Below are positions 8,136 through 17,913 of a DNA stretch of 64,000 bases, piece after piece. Both the position numbers and the translations under genes were made by a program. Within the stretch, counting starts at the first letter, position 1, and every line of letters begins with the position of its first letter. Origin of the DNA: Planctomycetaceae bacterium (lineage in GTDB: Bacteria; Planctomycetota; Planctomycetia; Planctomycetales; Planctomycetaceae); the NCBI GenBank assembly GCA_021732975.1, contig JAKFWC010000021.1, positions 1 to 64,000 of the forward strand, written 5' to 3'. A model generated the notes under the pieces. The model was not told where the DNA came from, did no database searches, and was given only the letters and a program-made list of their open reading frames with translations.

Positions 8136-9716
8136 CTACTTTGCGCCGAGCTCATAGAGCCGCGCGTGGATCATCATCTGGAACACGAAGGTGGCGACCA
8201 CGAACAGCGTCCAGCCGATCCCCAGCACGATCAGATGCGCGAAATCGCCCGCTTCGGACGAGATCACGACGAGCACCATGAAAATGGGGCAACAGTACAT
8301 GGTGATCAGCATCACAAAGAACGCCAACGGCAATGCGCCCCATTTGACGAACAGCGACAACAGCACCACAAGGTGCAAAAACACGGTGTAGAGAATGACC
8401 GGGAACCAGAATCCAGGATGGCCGACAACTTTAAACCATTCCTCGGCATTCGGAGCTACCAGCACGCTATCCACAATGACGAACAGCAGCGTTGGCAGCG
8501 CTCCCAGCAGCATTCCTGTGAGCTTGGAATATGCCACGTAACCAATCGAACGCGGCAGCATCAGCAACGAAGAAAGCGTCTGCAGGCGGATTTCGTCGTG
8601 AAAGAGCCGCGAGCTATAGATGCTGAGTTCGAGCACGAGGACGACAATCACAATCGTAAAATGCGCGGGGACAATTTCCCGATCGACATCCCACGGCTGC
8701 GGATCACCCGCCAGTAGACGAATCCCCGCCATCGTGGGGTAGAGCAGCAGATACAGCAGCAGGAATCCGACGAGCTTCGTCACCAGATACGGGTTACCGC
8801 CGGTGAGAAAGTTGTATTCCTTCCAGACGAGCGGGTTTGCCCACGCCCGTCCGGAAGCGGCCCACGTCGCGCGGCGGGTTGTCTGTGAGATCAGGCCCCG
8901 ACTGATGCCCTGCACGTCCGCGGTGAGGGCAAATCGATAAAATAATGCCCACGAAAGCAGAAAGAAGACCAACCCGCCGCCGATATTCGTGATCACCTGC
9001 TTCGTGATCACGGCTTCATCGAAACCGGTCTGCAGGATCGCGTAGAGTCGCAGCAGCACGTCGGAGTCGATCACCAGATCGATCGCGGAAATGGTCCACT
9101 TTCCCAGTGTGCTGCTCATTCCCCACGCTGTTCCGAGCATGGCCGTTTTCGGAAGCTGCAACAGATGTGGCGCGATGCTATGGGCGATGAGCCAGAGCGT
9201 CGTTAAGCCCGCGGCTGTCCCGCTGCGACGACTGATCACGGAACACAACAGACCAACGTTCGACATCAATACGGTGAATGCCAGGAGCGCGACATATGCG
9301 GCCAGCACCTGGTGAAACGTCACGCCGCCGAGCGTAATTGCGAGCAGCGTGAAGGGAAACTGCACCGTCAGCAGCAGCAGCGCTTGAAACATCCGCGCGG
9401 TCGACTTTCCGAGGAGAATCCCGAGCGGATTGATCCCAGCCATCATCAACAGGCCGATGGTGTCTTCTTCCTTTTCTTCGGTAATTGCCGATGAAAAGAA
9501 GCTGATACCCCCCAAGGCGATGAACGACACGTTCAGGAAAATCATGTTCATGAAGAACTGCAGACCCGGTGCGCCGATCATCATGGCCTGCACCTGTGCG
9601 ATCATCATCATGAGGTAGATGATCAGCACGAACACCAGACGGAAGAGGTGCGTTTGCAGTTGCCGCGCATCGAGCCGTAGCGAGCGGCCCATTAGCGTCG
9701 CGATGCCGTGAAACAT
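8136..9716 (-). CDS. ABC-2 type transporter permease
   Basis: A 526-aa polytopic membrane protein. The open frame runs further upstream, but that part is antisense to the ATPase gene. ATG 9716 overlaps the ATPase stop (TGATG), giving translational coupling. Hydrophobic helices cluster near the N-terminus after GRSLRLDARQLQTH, in the middle and in the last 130 residues. The N-terminal pattern matches ABC-2 membrane subunits of export systems, although the protein is longer than usual. It forms an operon with the ATPase and the 616-aa membrane protein. The exported substrate is unknown. Confidence 0.85.
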   Translation of the reverse strand: MFHGIATLMGRSLRLDARQLQTHLFRLVFVLIIYLMMMIAQVQAMMIGAPGLQFFMNMIFLNVSFIALGGISFFSSAITEEKEEDTIGLLMMAGINPLGILLGKSTARMFQALLLLTVQFPFTLLAITLGGVTFHQVLAAYVALLAFTVLMSNVGLLCSVISRRSGTAAGLTTLWLIAHSIAPHLLQLPKTAMLGTAWGMSSTLGKWTISAIDLVIDSDVLLRLYAILQTGFDEAVITKQVITNIGGGLVFFLLSWALFYRFALTADVQGISRGLISQTTRRATWAASGRAWANPLVWKEYNFLTGGNPYLVTKLVGFLLLYLLLYPTMAGIRLLAGDPQPWDVDREIVPAHFTIVIVVLVLELSIYSSRLFHDEIRLQTLSSLLMLPRSIGYVAYSKLTGMLLGALPTLLFVIVDSVLVAPNAEEWFKVVGHPGFWFPVILYTVFLHLVVLLSLFVKWGALPLAFFVMLITMYCCPIFMVLVVISSEAGDFAHLIVLGIGWTLFVVATFVFQMMIHARLYELGAK

Positions 9717-10711
9717 CACTTCACTCCGCGTTCGGTCAAGTCCATGAACGCTTCGTTGAGATGGCGCCGATCCGCGGTGAAACCCGTCACCGGAACGTCC
9801 CACTCTACCAGTTGTCGCAGCAGGGCATTGGTGTTGGTGACGGCGTCGTCGAACGTGAGCCGATATTCCGTGCGGCCTTCCACCGGTTCGACTTTCAGCA
9901 CGCCGGGCAATTGTTCCAGCCGCGGCAAGAGACCGTCCGTCGTCGTGCCGAAGGCGATACGGTAAGTCGGATGTTCGCCCGTATGGGCAAGCAGGTCGTG
10001 CATCGAACCGGAATATTTGATCTTGCCGCGATCGATGATCGTCACGCTGTCGCACAGTTCCGCGAGTTCGCTGAGAATGTGCGAGCTGATGAAGATGGTT
10101 TTTCCCATCGCTTTCAGGGCTTTGAGAATCTCCATCAGTTCGATGCGAGCACGGGGATCGAGCCCCGAGGCGGGTTCATCGAGCAGCAGGACTTCCGGAT
10201 CATTGACCAGCACGCGGGCTAAACTGACTCGCTGCTGCATCCCGCGGGAGAGGCCGCCGATGAGGTCTTCGCGGCGTCCACCCATATCCGTTAGTGAAAG
10301 GACATCGTCGATGACCCGCGTCCGTTCGGTTAGCGACAATCCGTAGGCCGCGGCGAAGAAATCGAGGTACTCGAAAACGGTCATTTGTCGGTACGTGCTG
10401 AAGTGATCGGGCATGAAGCCGATCTTACGGCGCACCTGCCGCGTGTCGAAGACGACATCGTGACCGAAGACGCGAACCGTGCCGAACTGCGGGCGCAACA
10501 GCGTGCAGATGATCCGCAGTGTCGTCGTTTTTCCGGCACCGTTGGGACCGACGAAGCCGTGCAGCGATTGCGGAGCGACCTGAAACGTCACTCGGTCGAG
10601 CGCTCGGCGCCCTTTGAAGCTCTGCACCAGTCCCTGCACGTCGATCACCGGCTTCAGGGCCGACGACGGTGCGGGCGGCGGCATCTGAGGTGTGACTTCA
10701 CTTTCACTCAT
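9716..10711 (-). CDS. ABC transporter ATP-binding protein (ABC-2 export type)
   Basis: A 331-aa ATPase. Walker A GPNGAGKTT at 55-63, signature LSRGMQQR at 154-161 and Walker B VLLLDEP at 174-180 are all intact. The C-terminal 90 residues form the extra domain typical of CcmA/YadH-type exporters. Its ATG overlaps the stop of the upstream gene (ATGA at 10708-10711) and its own stop overlaps the permease start, so the three genes are translationally coupled. The start at 10711 precedes a Pro-rich stretch of about 20 residues before the ABC fold begins. Confidence 0.93.
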   Translation of the reverse strand: MSESEVTPQMPPPAPSSALKPVIDVQGLVQSFKGRRALDRVTFQVAPQSLHGFVGPNGAGKTTTLRIICTLLRPQFGTVRVFGHDVVFDTRQVRRKIGFMPDHFSTYRQMTVFEYLDFFAAAYGLSLTERTRVIDDVLSLTDMGGRREDLIGGLSRGMQQRVSLARVLVNDPEVLLLDEPASGLDPRARIELMEILKALKAMGKTIFISSHILSELAELCDSVTIIDRGKIKYSGSMHDLLAHTGEHPTYRIAFGTTTDGLLPRLEQLPGVLKVEPVEGRTEYRLTFDDAVTNTNALLRQLVEWDVPVTGFTADRRHLNEAFMDLTERGVK

Positions 10712-12558
10712 CGCGTCTCTTCCAGAGGCAAATCGAACGAGTACAACACCCAGCCTTCCTGGCGGCCGACGTGCGTGTTATTGACGAAAAACGCATCGGT
10801 CATCGGGGCGACATACATCAACCGCACCATTCCCGGCGGTAAGCGGAACGTCTGCGCGTCCCCCTCCGTGCTCACGCCCAACCGCCGGGCCATCAACGGC
10901 AGAAACAACTCGCGGTATTGTTCCGTCACCGGACGATTGTCGCCGTAGTAACCCCCCATGCGGAACTGCCAGTTGTTCTGATAATCCTGCACACGGAGAA
11001 ACCCAGCCGCGGTCCCCATGCTGCCGAGAGACAGTAACGCTCCCTCCTGTCGCTGCATGTTGTAGAACCGCTCGCCGTGGACCAGCGTGATTGTGTCCAC
11101 ATTGGCAGGCAATTCGCCTTCCCAGGTCAATCGGACGGATTGCAAGACCTCGCCGGTGAATTGTTTCTCTGCGATCGTGAATTTCGGTGTGGTGACCGGT
11201 GCCTTGATGCGGTGGGTGAATTCACGCGAGGAGAACGGCGGGATATCAGCCTTGAACAACGCTTCGGCTCCGTTGCGGATCCATCGCGACACCGATTCGG
11301 TGACGCTGCACGTGGCGTACAACGTTCCGTAACCGGGATGGCTGATATCGTAATCGCCGCCGGAGGTGACGAAGACGTTCGACCATTGCGTGATGTCGGC
11401 CTGACTCTCGGGCAGTGTGCGGGCAATCGCGACCGAATGGACCGCCGTCGCTTCCCCATACCCGCGCTGTCCGACATAGCCGAACAACAGGCTGAACAGG
11501 ACAACCGTCGCAATCAAGGATGCATACACTGCACGATAGTCTGTCCAGCGCCGGCCGACGAGATAGCAGCCGGGGAATACAATGGCGATGTAAATCCAGA
11601 AGAGGAGATGGAGCAGAGCCCAATTGTGGTTCGGCTTCGTAAAGCCTTTCAACCGGGACAGGAATGATGTCCCGCTGAGGGGGTCGCTGCCGTCCTGAAA
11701 CTGGTTGCCGACCGATTGCTCCTGTTCGCCGGCGTCCAGCGCGGGGGCTTCAACTGTCGTGCCATCGCCGCGCACCTGCCGTCGCGCCGGCAGGACATTC
11801 ATCGCTTCCGTGAGTTTCTCCGGCGTCGCATCGGTCCGGGAAAAGGCGACGCGAAACACGCGGCCGGCTCCCACACTTCGTTGATCGAGCGGGCCGTTAA
11901 GAACCCCCATGGCGGCGGGAAACTCAGGAAAACCGCCATTCACATCGTGCAGGACATACGCCGTTCCCCCGAGGGTCAACCAATCGAGAAACGCCTGCCG
12001 TCGGGGTTCGTCCCAGTTTGGAACGCTATCAAGAAAAACGGCCTGCAAGCCATCCGTTGCGGTGACAAACGGCGGGAAGAGGACATCCGGCAAACGCTTC
12101 AGCGGCAGATTCTTCCGCGTCAGACCGCCGCCATCGATCATGATCCGTGACGGCCAACCAAACCTGGCGCGCGGCAACTCCACCGATTGCACGAGTTGGC
12201 CGGTCTTGGAAAAGATCTCCAGATGAAAGTCTTCCGACTCATTTCCGAGTGAAGAGATATAGGGATAGAACTGCACCCACCGTTCGCCAAAGGGGCTGAC
12301 GAAGACGGTTTCGATTAGCGGGGCATCGACGCGGCTCCCGGAGTTCATCCGTTTCGTGAGCCGCATTTCGCCTTCAAAGGCGGCAGGCAATGGGTGGTTG
12401 ACGAGAATCGACAGCACATTGAAACGGTTGCGCGTCAGCTTGCCGTCGAAGCCCCAGCGGACCTCGACGAGGTCCAAAGCCGATGCGGGAATTGGCACCG
12501 TGGCGAACGCCAGCCCGCACAGCATTCCCAACAGAAATCGGCCCCGCATCACATTCAT
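10708..12558 (-). CDS. Exported/membrane protein of an ABC-2 operon, function unknown
   Basis: A 616-aa protein. A signal peptide is clear (hydrophobic run ending PASALD near residue 28). The extracytoplasmic part to about 315 includes a Rossmann-like stretch (QAVFLDSVPNWDEPRRQAF). Two transmembrane helices lie at about 320-370 (LLHLLFWIYIAIVFPGCYLV, then LIATVVLFSLLFGYV), followed by a further domain of mostly beta character. It is the first gene of the ABC export operon and ends ATGA-overlapped with the ATPase. The arrangement resembles gliding/GldG-like export modules in outline only. I do not recognise a named family. Confidence 0.8.
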   Translation of the reverse strand: MNVMRGRFLLGMLCGLAFATVPIPASALDLVEVRWGFDGKLTRNRFNVLSILVNHPLPAAFEGEMRLTKRMNSGSRVDAPLIETVFVSPFGERWVQFYPYISSLGNESEDFHLEIFSKTGQLVQSVELPRARFGWPSRIMIDGGGLTRKNLPLKRLPDVLFPPFVTATDGLQAVFLDSVPNWDEPRRQAFLDWLTLGGTAYVLHDVNGGFPEFPAAMGVLNGPLDQRSVGAGRVFRVAFSRTDATPEKLTEAMNVLPARRQVRGDGTTVEAPALDAGEQEQSVGNQFQDGSDPLSGTSFLSRLKGFTKPNHNWALLHLLFWIYIAIVFPGCYLVGRRWTDYRAVYASLIATVVLFSLLFGYVGQRGYGEATAVHSVAIARTLPESQADITQWSNVFVTSGGDYDISHPGYGTLYATCSVTESVSRWIRNGAEALFKADIPPFSSREFTHRIKAPVTTPKFTIAEKQFTGEVLQSVRLTWEGELPANVDTITLVHGERFYNMQRQEGALLSLGSMGTAAGFLRVQDYQNNWQFRMGGYYGDNRPVTEQYRELFLPLMARRLGVSTEGDAQTFRLPPGMVRLMYVAPMTDAFFVNNTHVGRQEGWVLYSFDLPLEETR

Positions 12559-12692
12559 CCGCGTCAGCGTTATCGAGCATCAGATTGAATAGCGAACATC
12601 AGAACATGCGTGTGAACGAAAGGCAAATCCGTACGGATCACACAATTTTCATCAACGAGCCGGAAGCGTGAGCGACGGTCTTTCTGTTCCGC

Positions 12693-12817
12693 TGTGCGCG
12701 GGTCTCCCGACCCCGCACTCATCCGCGACCGTAGGTCTCCGGCTTTTGTCCTGCAAGATCAAGATGATGAGGAGACCTGCGGTCGACCGGTGTACGGGGT
12801 CGGGAGACCCGCGCACA
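12693..12817. repeat. Family C double-hairpin inverted repeat
   Basis: The left arm starts TGTGCGCGGGTCTCCCGA and the right arm ends TCGGGAGACCCGCGCACA. Each arm can also fold on itself (GCGGGTC...GACCCCGC). The arms continue inward through GTAGGTCTCC / GGAGACCTGC. The left half, about 48 nt, is nearly identical to that of the element at 19368-19499. It lies between two minus-strand genes in the 280-nt gap 12559-12838. Confidence 0.88.
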
Positions 12818-12838
12818 ACGTATCGTTCGTGAAGGATG

Positions 12839-14131
12839 TCACAACCGCGTGATGCGATAGCCCGGATGATTGTCACGGAATAACTCCGGCAGCAGGCGTG
12901 TGCCGATGCCCGGCCCGGTCGGCAATTCCGCGTGGCCGTTCTTCACGATGACGTTGGTGTCGATGAGCTGTGGATACAAAGTGCGGATGTGGGCGCGGAC
13001 GGTTTCCTGCCACATCACATTCGGCACCGCGGCGGCGACGTGCATGCCGGAGAGGAGCGTCAGCGGCCCCGTGCAGTCGTGCATCAACGTGGGAATGTTG
13101 TCGATCTGCGCGAGTTCCGCGATCCGCTTTGTTTCGCTGATGCCCCCCACCCATGTCGGATCAGCCATAATGTAATCGGCCCCACGCAACGCGAGCGCCC
13201 GTTTGTAGCTTTCACGCGTGACGAGCATCTCGCTGATCGCCAAGGGAACGCCGCCGCGATGACGGAGTTCTGCCAGTGATTCGAGACAGTCGGGCCGCAA
13301 CAAGTCTTCGCACCAGAGCAAACCGATATCCCGCAGCACTTCCGCGATGCGGGTCGCGGCCGGGAGGGCGAAGAACCCGTGGCCATCGAGCATCAGTTCG
13401 ATCTTATCGCCAACGCGATCCCGGATGGCGAACAAGGGTTTCAGTGCTGCTTTCAATGCCGGCAGCGGGAGATAGTGACCGCCGCCGTTCTGATACAGAC
13501 CGTCGAGCGTCCATACCTTCATGGCGGTGATGCCTTCTGCGAGCAGTTCTTCCGCGAGATCGGCCGGTTCGTTGGCACTCCGCCAGTTGTCTTCCAACAG
13601 GCCGGGTTTACCGGGGTCACCGTGACCGGGCCAACCCTGCGCGTCAGGAGCATTTAACGGACGGCGTCCGTAGGATGGTCCGCCGCAACTGTTGTAGATC
13701 GGAATCGAATCACGGACCGGACCGCCGAGCAACCGCCAGATCGGTTCTTGCCGAATCTGCCCGGCGATGTCCCACAGCGCGAGGTCAATCGCGGACATCG
13801 CCCGCATTTCGGCACCGAACCCGCCGAACGAGGCGCAGCGTTCGTACAGAAATCGCCAATGACTTTCGATCGCGAGTGCATCCGCCCCGAGCAGCCGCCG
13901 GGCCATCCAGTCATGCAACACCGCAGCGACGGCGTGCGGCAGATAGTACGATTCGCCATGCCCGATGACCGGCGTGCCGTTGACCGTCCCCGCATCGGTA
14001 TGCAGCCGCAGCAACACCAGCCCCGCCATCACCTCATGCGGAATGACGGTTTCCACGGCCGTAATGCGTGGCCCTCGCCGATACGCATGCTGCTGAATCG
14101 CACTCGAAGCCTGGGTTGTGAAGTCGGTCAT
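12839..14131 (-). CDS. Mandelate racemase / muconate lactonizing enzyme family (enolase superfamily)
   Basis: A 430-aa enzyme with the MR_MLE N-terminal capping domain and a TIM barrel. A lysine in TAMKVW, metal ligands in MLDGHGF, LWCEDLL and AISEML, and the late barrel motif MADPTWVGG followed by HDCTGPL are present. These fit acid-sugar dehydratases or racemases that abstract a proton alpha to a carboxylate. The substrate cannot be assigned. It ends 22 nt from the family C repeat and starts at ATG 14131, next to a large inverted repeat. Confidence 0.87.
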   Translation of the reverse strand: MTDFTTQASSAIQQHAYRRGPRITAVETVIPHEVMAGLVLLRLHTDAGTVNGTPVIGHGESYYLPHAVAAVLHDWMARRLLGADALAIESHWRFLYERCASFGGFGAEMRAMSAIDLALWDIAGQIRQEPIWRLLGGPVRDSIPIYNSCGGPSYGRRPLNAPDAQGWPGHGDPGKPGLLEDNWRSANEPADLAEELLAEGITAMKVWTLDGLYQNGGGHYLPLPALKAALKPLFAIRDRVGDKIELMLDGHGFFALPAATRIAEVLRDIGLLWCEDLLRPDCLESLAELRHRGGVPLAISEMLVTRESYKRALALRGADYIMADPTWVGGISETKRIAELAQIDNIPTLMHDCTGPLTLLSGMHVAAAVPNVMWQETVRAHIRTLYPQLIDTNVIVKNGHAELPTGPGIGTRLLPELFRDNHPGYRITRL

Positions 14132-14161
14132 CGATCAAAACTCCGAATCAAAACGGCAGAA

Positions 14162-14375
14162 GGAAATACGGTCCACAGATTTCGCAGATTCACACAGATT
14201 CAGAGAAGAGATGGGATGGAATGAAGAGGTGTCGTCACCGCCCGGAGCGCGAGCGACGGACGAACTCTTCGGTGATGGACTCCCGTCGTTCACGCTCCGG
14301 ACTGTGACCTCTCCCGCCAATCGTGTTTCCTCTTCTAATCTGTGTGAATCTGCAAAATCTGTGGACCGCATTTCT
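14162..14375. repeat. Family G long inverted repeat (about 214 bp)
   Basis: The outer arms contain CGGTCCACAGATTT (left, 14162-14200) and AAATCTGTGGACCG (right, 14336-14374), joined by shared GATTCACACAGATT / AATCTGTGTGAATC. A second, nested pair of arms reads CGGAGCGCGAGCGACGG (14243-14259) against CCGTCGTTCACGCTCCG (14282-14298). It abuts the 3' end of the HD gene (14378). Two small open frames in it are by-products of the repeat. Confidence 0.88.
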
Positions 14376-14377
14376 CT

Positions 14378-15751
14378 TCATTTCGCGGTCAACTCCGTTA
14401 GCGCGGTGAGGACACTCTGTGGATCGATGTTCACGCCCGGCGCGGCGAACACACGCACTCGTTTTACATAGTCGTCGAATTGCGTCTGTGCTAATGCCGC
14501 GACTACGGGTGAAACAGTGCTCAGCGGTCGGTACACGTTTTCCTTCGGCGAATAGATGTCGACGCGGAACTCGACTTCACGGTGAGTGGGCGGGGCATCG
14601 ATCAACAGATCGGTGGGGCCGAGTGAACCGCAGACTGTCGCGATCAAAGACGCCGTTAGTTCCTGCAGTTCGACATACGGCCGACCGGCGAGCGCTCGAT
14701 ACAAATCCGGCTGTTGTGCGTGGCTGAACTCGCAGACTCGTTTGTGCAGACGGCGTTTCGATCCGAACAAACCGTCCAACAGCGGTGCCACCGGCGTACC
14801 TTCACCGGTAATGCACAACGACCGGATAAATTCTGCGTCGCCTTGGGTGAACAGCGCAGGCAAATCGAGTCGAGCGGACAATTCGTAAAAACTGCGGGTG
14901 AGCATGCACGTCGCCGAGCGGACGGCGTGATGCCAGTAAACTTCGCTGAACATCACATACCGCGCGAACACCATCAATTCTGCGGCGGTTTTGCCCTTCG
15001 ACGACAGTGCGAGACCGTCACCAGTTTCGTTCACCAGCAAGGCATGAATCAATCGGTCTCGGTCGAAATTGCGGCCGTACGGCACCCCCGCGTGCAGGCT
15101 GTCCCGTTCGAGGTAATCCATCTTGTCGATGTCGATCGGCCCGGACAGAATCGACCGCACCAATCGTAAGGCTGGCGTATCGGTTCGCGGTTGCAGTACG
15201 TCCAGCACTTCGTCCGGTTCGATTTGCCAAAGGTCGCGCAAGTGACCGGAGAGTTCTCGCCCCGGTTGCAGAAACTGTGCGGCGAACTCTTCATGGGCCG
15301 GTATGCCGGGAAGATGCATGTCCTCAATGGGATGACAAAACGGCCAGTGGCCGAGGTCGTGCAGCAACGCCGCTGCGAGCAGCATCTCGGCGTGATGAAC
15401 ATCGACCACGTCAGCGAATCGCGGGTCTTTACCGAGTTGCCACAAATATCGGCATGCGTTGTGAAAGACGCCGAGGGCATGCTCGAACCGGGAATGCGTC
15501 GCCCCCGGATAGACTTTGCTGGCGAGTCCTAATTGCGAGACATGCACCAGTCGCTGAAATTCTGCGGTGTCCACCAGCGCTCGGACGCGCGGTGTAAATG
15601 GCACGCTCAGTCGCTCGGGGATGCGGACAATCGCCCCACCGCCATGCAAGGCGGCAATTTCCGGAATGTCTTCGTAAGGGTGACGCATGGGGCCGTAAAA
15701 ACTCGTAATGTCCGCGGGGGTGATGATTCGCGACAATCCTAACGGATGCAT
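14378..15751 (-). CDS. HD-domain phosphohydrolase (dGTPase-like)
   Basis: A 457-aa protein. The metal-binding HD set is visible: HSRFEHALG at 86-94, HHAEM at 119-123, HDLGHWPF at 131-138 and an acidic downstream position. The GATHSRFEHALG form is typical of the subgroup related to dGTP triphosphohydrolases (YwfO-like). It is soluble, with no signal peptide. It is divergent from the DUF2079 gene, with 66 nt between the starts. The role is inferred as nucleotide hydrolysis. Confidence 0.87.
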   Translation of the reverse strand: MHPLGLSRIITPADITSFYGPMRHPYEDIPEIAALHGGGAIVRIPERLSVPFTPRVRALVDTAEFQRLVHVSQLGLASKVYPGATHSRFEHALGVFHNACRYLWQLGKDPRFADVVDVHHAEMLLAAALLHDLGHWPFCHPIEDMHLPGIPAHEEFAAQFLQPGRELSGHLRDLWQIEPDEVLDVLQPRTDTPALRLVRSILSGPIDIDKMDYLERDSLHAGVPYGRNFDRDRLIHALLVNETGDGLALSSKGKTAAELMVFARYVMFSEVYWHHAVRSATCMLTRSFYELSARLDLPALFTQGDAEFIRSLCITGEGTPVAPLLDGLFGSKRRLHKRVCEFSHAQQPDLYRALAGRPYVELQELTASLIATVCGSLGPTDLLIDAPPTHREVEFRVDIYSPKENVYRPLSTVSPVVAALAQTQFDDYVKRVRVFAAPGVNIDPQSVLTALTELTAK

Positions 15752-15817
15752 GCGCTGCCCGCACTCTCGGCGGATGCTACGATAGTGTCACGTTATCTTG
15801 TTGCTCCCGCTTGATCC

Positions 15818-17887
15818 TTGCTTGAGACCGCGTTTGTGCCCGCTGCGCCTGTGACTGCTCGCCCCGCGTCGTCAGCGAATCTGCCCCACCTGTGGTCGAT
15901 ATTGGGCGTGATGGTGCTGGGATATATTCTGTCGACGGCGAGCGTGCAAAGCTGGCTGATGTCGCCGGCGCTAGCCACGGGGTTTGTGAGTCCGCCAACT
16001 TACGAAAGCCTGTGCGGATGGCTGGGGGCGAACCGGTTGCCGGACGGTGATCAGCAGAATGTCACCTGGACCGCGGCTTCGATGGTCGTCTTGAGTTTCA
16101 TGGCCGCATCATGGCTGATGGGCGTGGGAGCGGCATACTCGCTTCGTCGTGATACGATGGTGGCCCGTTGGACATGGGTTTGCGGACTATGCTGGTGTGC
16201 TCTCGGTGCCTGGGAGCCGGTGCGGATTGTTGTCGCCTTGACCGGCGTGCCTTTGCTCGGTGCGATGATTGAATCCATGCCGCCCTTGTGGACTGCGATG
16301 TGTCTTGCCGCAGGGATGACGGCGTGGGGACAGATGGCGGCATCATCATCGCAAAAAAAACTGGAATTGGCGGCGGTTCCGAGTCGTGCCCTGTGGATGC
16401 TTGTGACGGTGTACTGCGTCATCTTCATCACCATGAACTGGCGGTTGTGGTTCAACCTCTTCATCCCCCATGGCGACTCGGCCATGTATGAGGAACATCT
16501 GTGGAATGTGCTCCACGGCAAGGGTTTTCGCAGCTATCTGGATCAGGGGCTGTTTTTCGGCGAGCACATTCAGTTCGTGCATCTCGGGTTGATTCCACTC
16601 TATGTGTTGTGGCCGTCGCATCTGCTGCTCGAAGCGTGTGCGTCGATCGCGCTTGCCCTTGGTGCGTTTCCCGTGGCATGGATGACGCACCGACATACGC
16701 AATCGGGACGCGTCGCGATCTGTGCGGCGGCGGCGTACCTCTTGTATGTGCCGCTGCAGGCGCTCGACATTGAAATCGACCTAAAAACCTTTCGGCCGGA
16801 AGCGTTTGGCATTCCATTGCTGTTGTTAACGCTCGACCAACTCGACCGCGGGCGTTTGTGGGGGCTGCTGCTGGGGCTCGTCGCGTGTCTTACCGTGAAA
16901 GAAGACTACGCGATTGTGATCGGTCCGTTGGGATTGTGGATTCTTGCCTCATCGTGGAAACAACCGCAGGTCTTGGGAACATCGACTTCGCGGTGGCGAT
17001 GGGCGATCCTCGGCGGTGGTTTGATGGTCTTCAGCGTCGTCTATCTCTGGTTGGCGACACGAATGCTCATTCCGTGGTTTCGACCCGGTGAGGAAATTCA
17101 CTTCGCCCGGTATTTCAGCCGCATGGGCGATTCTCCCGAAGCGATCGTCAAAACGATTCTGTTCCGGCCGGACATCGTGGCGCGGGAATTGATTACACCG
17201 CAGACGGTGTTGTATGCGTTGCTGATGTTGTTGCCGGTGGGGGGGATCGCTTTGCGGTCTCCGGGGCGATTATGTGTCGGACTGCCGCTGTTCGGCGTAC
17301 TCTGTCTGAACGAACTGGCCCGTGACCCGCGGCACCACTTTCATGCGCCGCTGGTCGCCATTGTCTTCTGGGCCGTTGCGACAGGGTTAGGCAAGTACGC
17401 TGGCCAAACGGAGCAAACCGAAAAACGGTTGCATCGTGCCGCTCATTGGTTGTGGACGTGTTCACTGGCAACAGGGTTGTTTACCAGCCTGTCACCGTTC
17501 GGGTTGCCGTTCTGGGATTCCGGTTCGACATGGCATTGGGCCAAGCTGTATGGTCCGACGGATCGCGGTACGGAGTTTGCGAAGATCGCCCCCTTGATAC
17601 CGATCGCGGCACGAGTGGCCTCCACCGATTTCGTCCATCCGCGATTCACGCACCATGCACGGTCTTACGACTACAGTCAGTATGTGCGGAAAGTGAGTGG
17701 ATACGAACTTCGCGTCCCCGATGACACCGACTTCATTGTGATCGACACCACGCATCGTTACAGCACCCGGAAGACGCCCAGCGATATCCCTGAATTCCGT
17801 GAGACGCCGCAGGATTGGGAACTCTTGACCGATCCGTCCGGTTCGGCATTCATTGTGCTGAAACGAAAACGTCCCACGAATCCCTGA
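15818..17887 (+). CDS. DUF2079 polytopic membrane protein
   Basis: A 689-aa protein with many transmembrane helices. The GDSAMYEEHLWNVLHGKGF stretch near residue 220 followed by GEHIQFVHLGLIPLYVLWPSH is the DUF2079 hallmark, a GT-C-like fold. Such proteins are suspected glycosyltransferases using a lipid-linked sugar, but this is not shown. The start is uncertain. TTG 15818 gives the full frame without a clear Shine-Dalgarno; GTG 15836 or ATG 15910 are alternatives. Cardiolipin synthase follows 26 nt after its stop, so the two are probably one transcript. Confidence 0.82.
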   Translation: MLETAFVPAAPVTARPASSANLPHLWSILGVMVLGYILSTASVQSWLMSPALATGFVSPPTYESLCGWLGANRLPDGDQQNVTWTAASMVVLSFMAASWLMGVGAAYSLRRDTMVARWTWVCGLCWCALGAWEPVRIVVALTGVPLLGAMIESMPPLWTAMCLAAGMTAWGQMAASSSQKKLELAAVPSRALWMLVTVYCVIFITMNWRLWFNLFIPHGDSAMYEEHLWNVLHGKGFRSYLDQGLFFGEHIQFVHLGLIPLYVLWPSHLLLEACASIALALGAFPVAWMTHRHTQSGRVAICAAAAYLLYVPLQALDIEIDLKTFRPEAFGIPLLLLTLDQLDRGRLWGLLLGLVACLTVKEDYAIVIGPLGLWILASSWKQPQVLGTSTSRWRWAILGGGLMVFSVVYLWLATRMLIPWFRPGEEIHFARYFSRMGDSPEAIVKTILFRPDIVARELITPQTVLYALLMLLPVGGIALRSPGRLCVGLPLFGVLCLNELARDPRHHFHAPLVAIVFWAVATGLGKYAGQTEQTEKRLHRAAHWLWTCSLATGLFTSLSPFGLPFWDSGSTWHWAKLYGPTDRGTEFAKIAPLIPIAARVASTDFVHPRFTHHARSYDYSQYVRKVSGYELRVPDDTDFIVIDTTHRYSTRKTPSDIPEFRETPQDWELLTDPSGSAFIVLKRKRPTNP

Positions 17888-17913
17888 AGCACATCCTCGA
17901 ATTGAGTTTTCAC

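Noticed and set aside
9717-10055. N-terminal extension of the ABC permease frame
   Set aside because: These 113 codons are antisense-frame reading of the ATPase gene. ATG 9716 with its TGATG overlap is the natural start.
14118-14471. Small open frames (117 and 78 aa) in the gap between 14131 and 14378
   Set aside because: They translate the two arms of a 214-bp inverted repeat, so both strands give similar sequences (FADSHR, NLCESAKSVDRIS).
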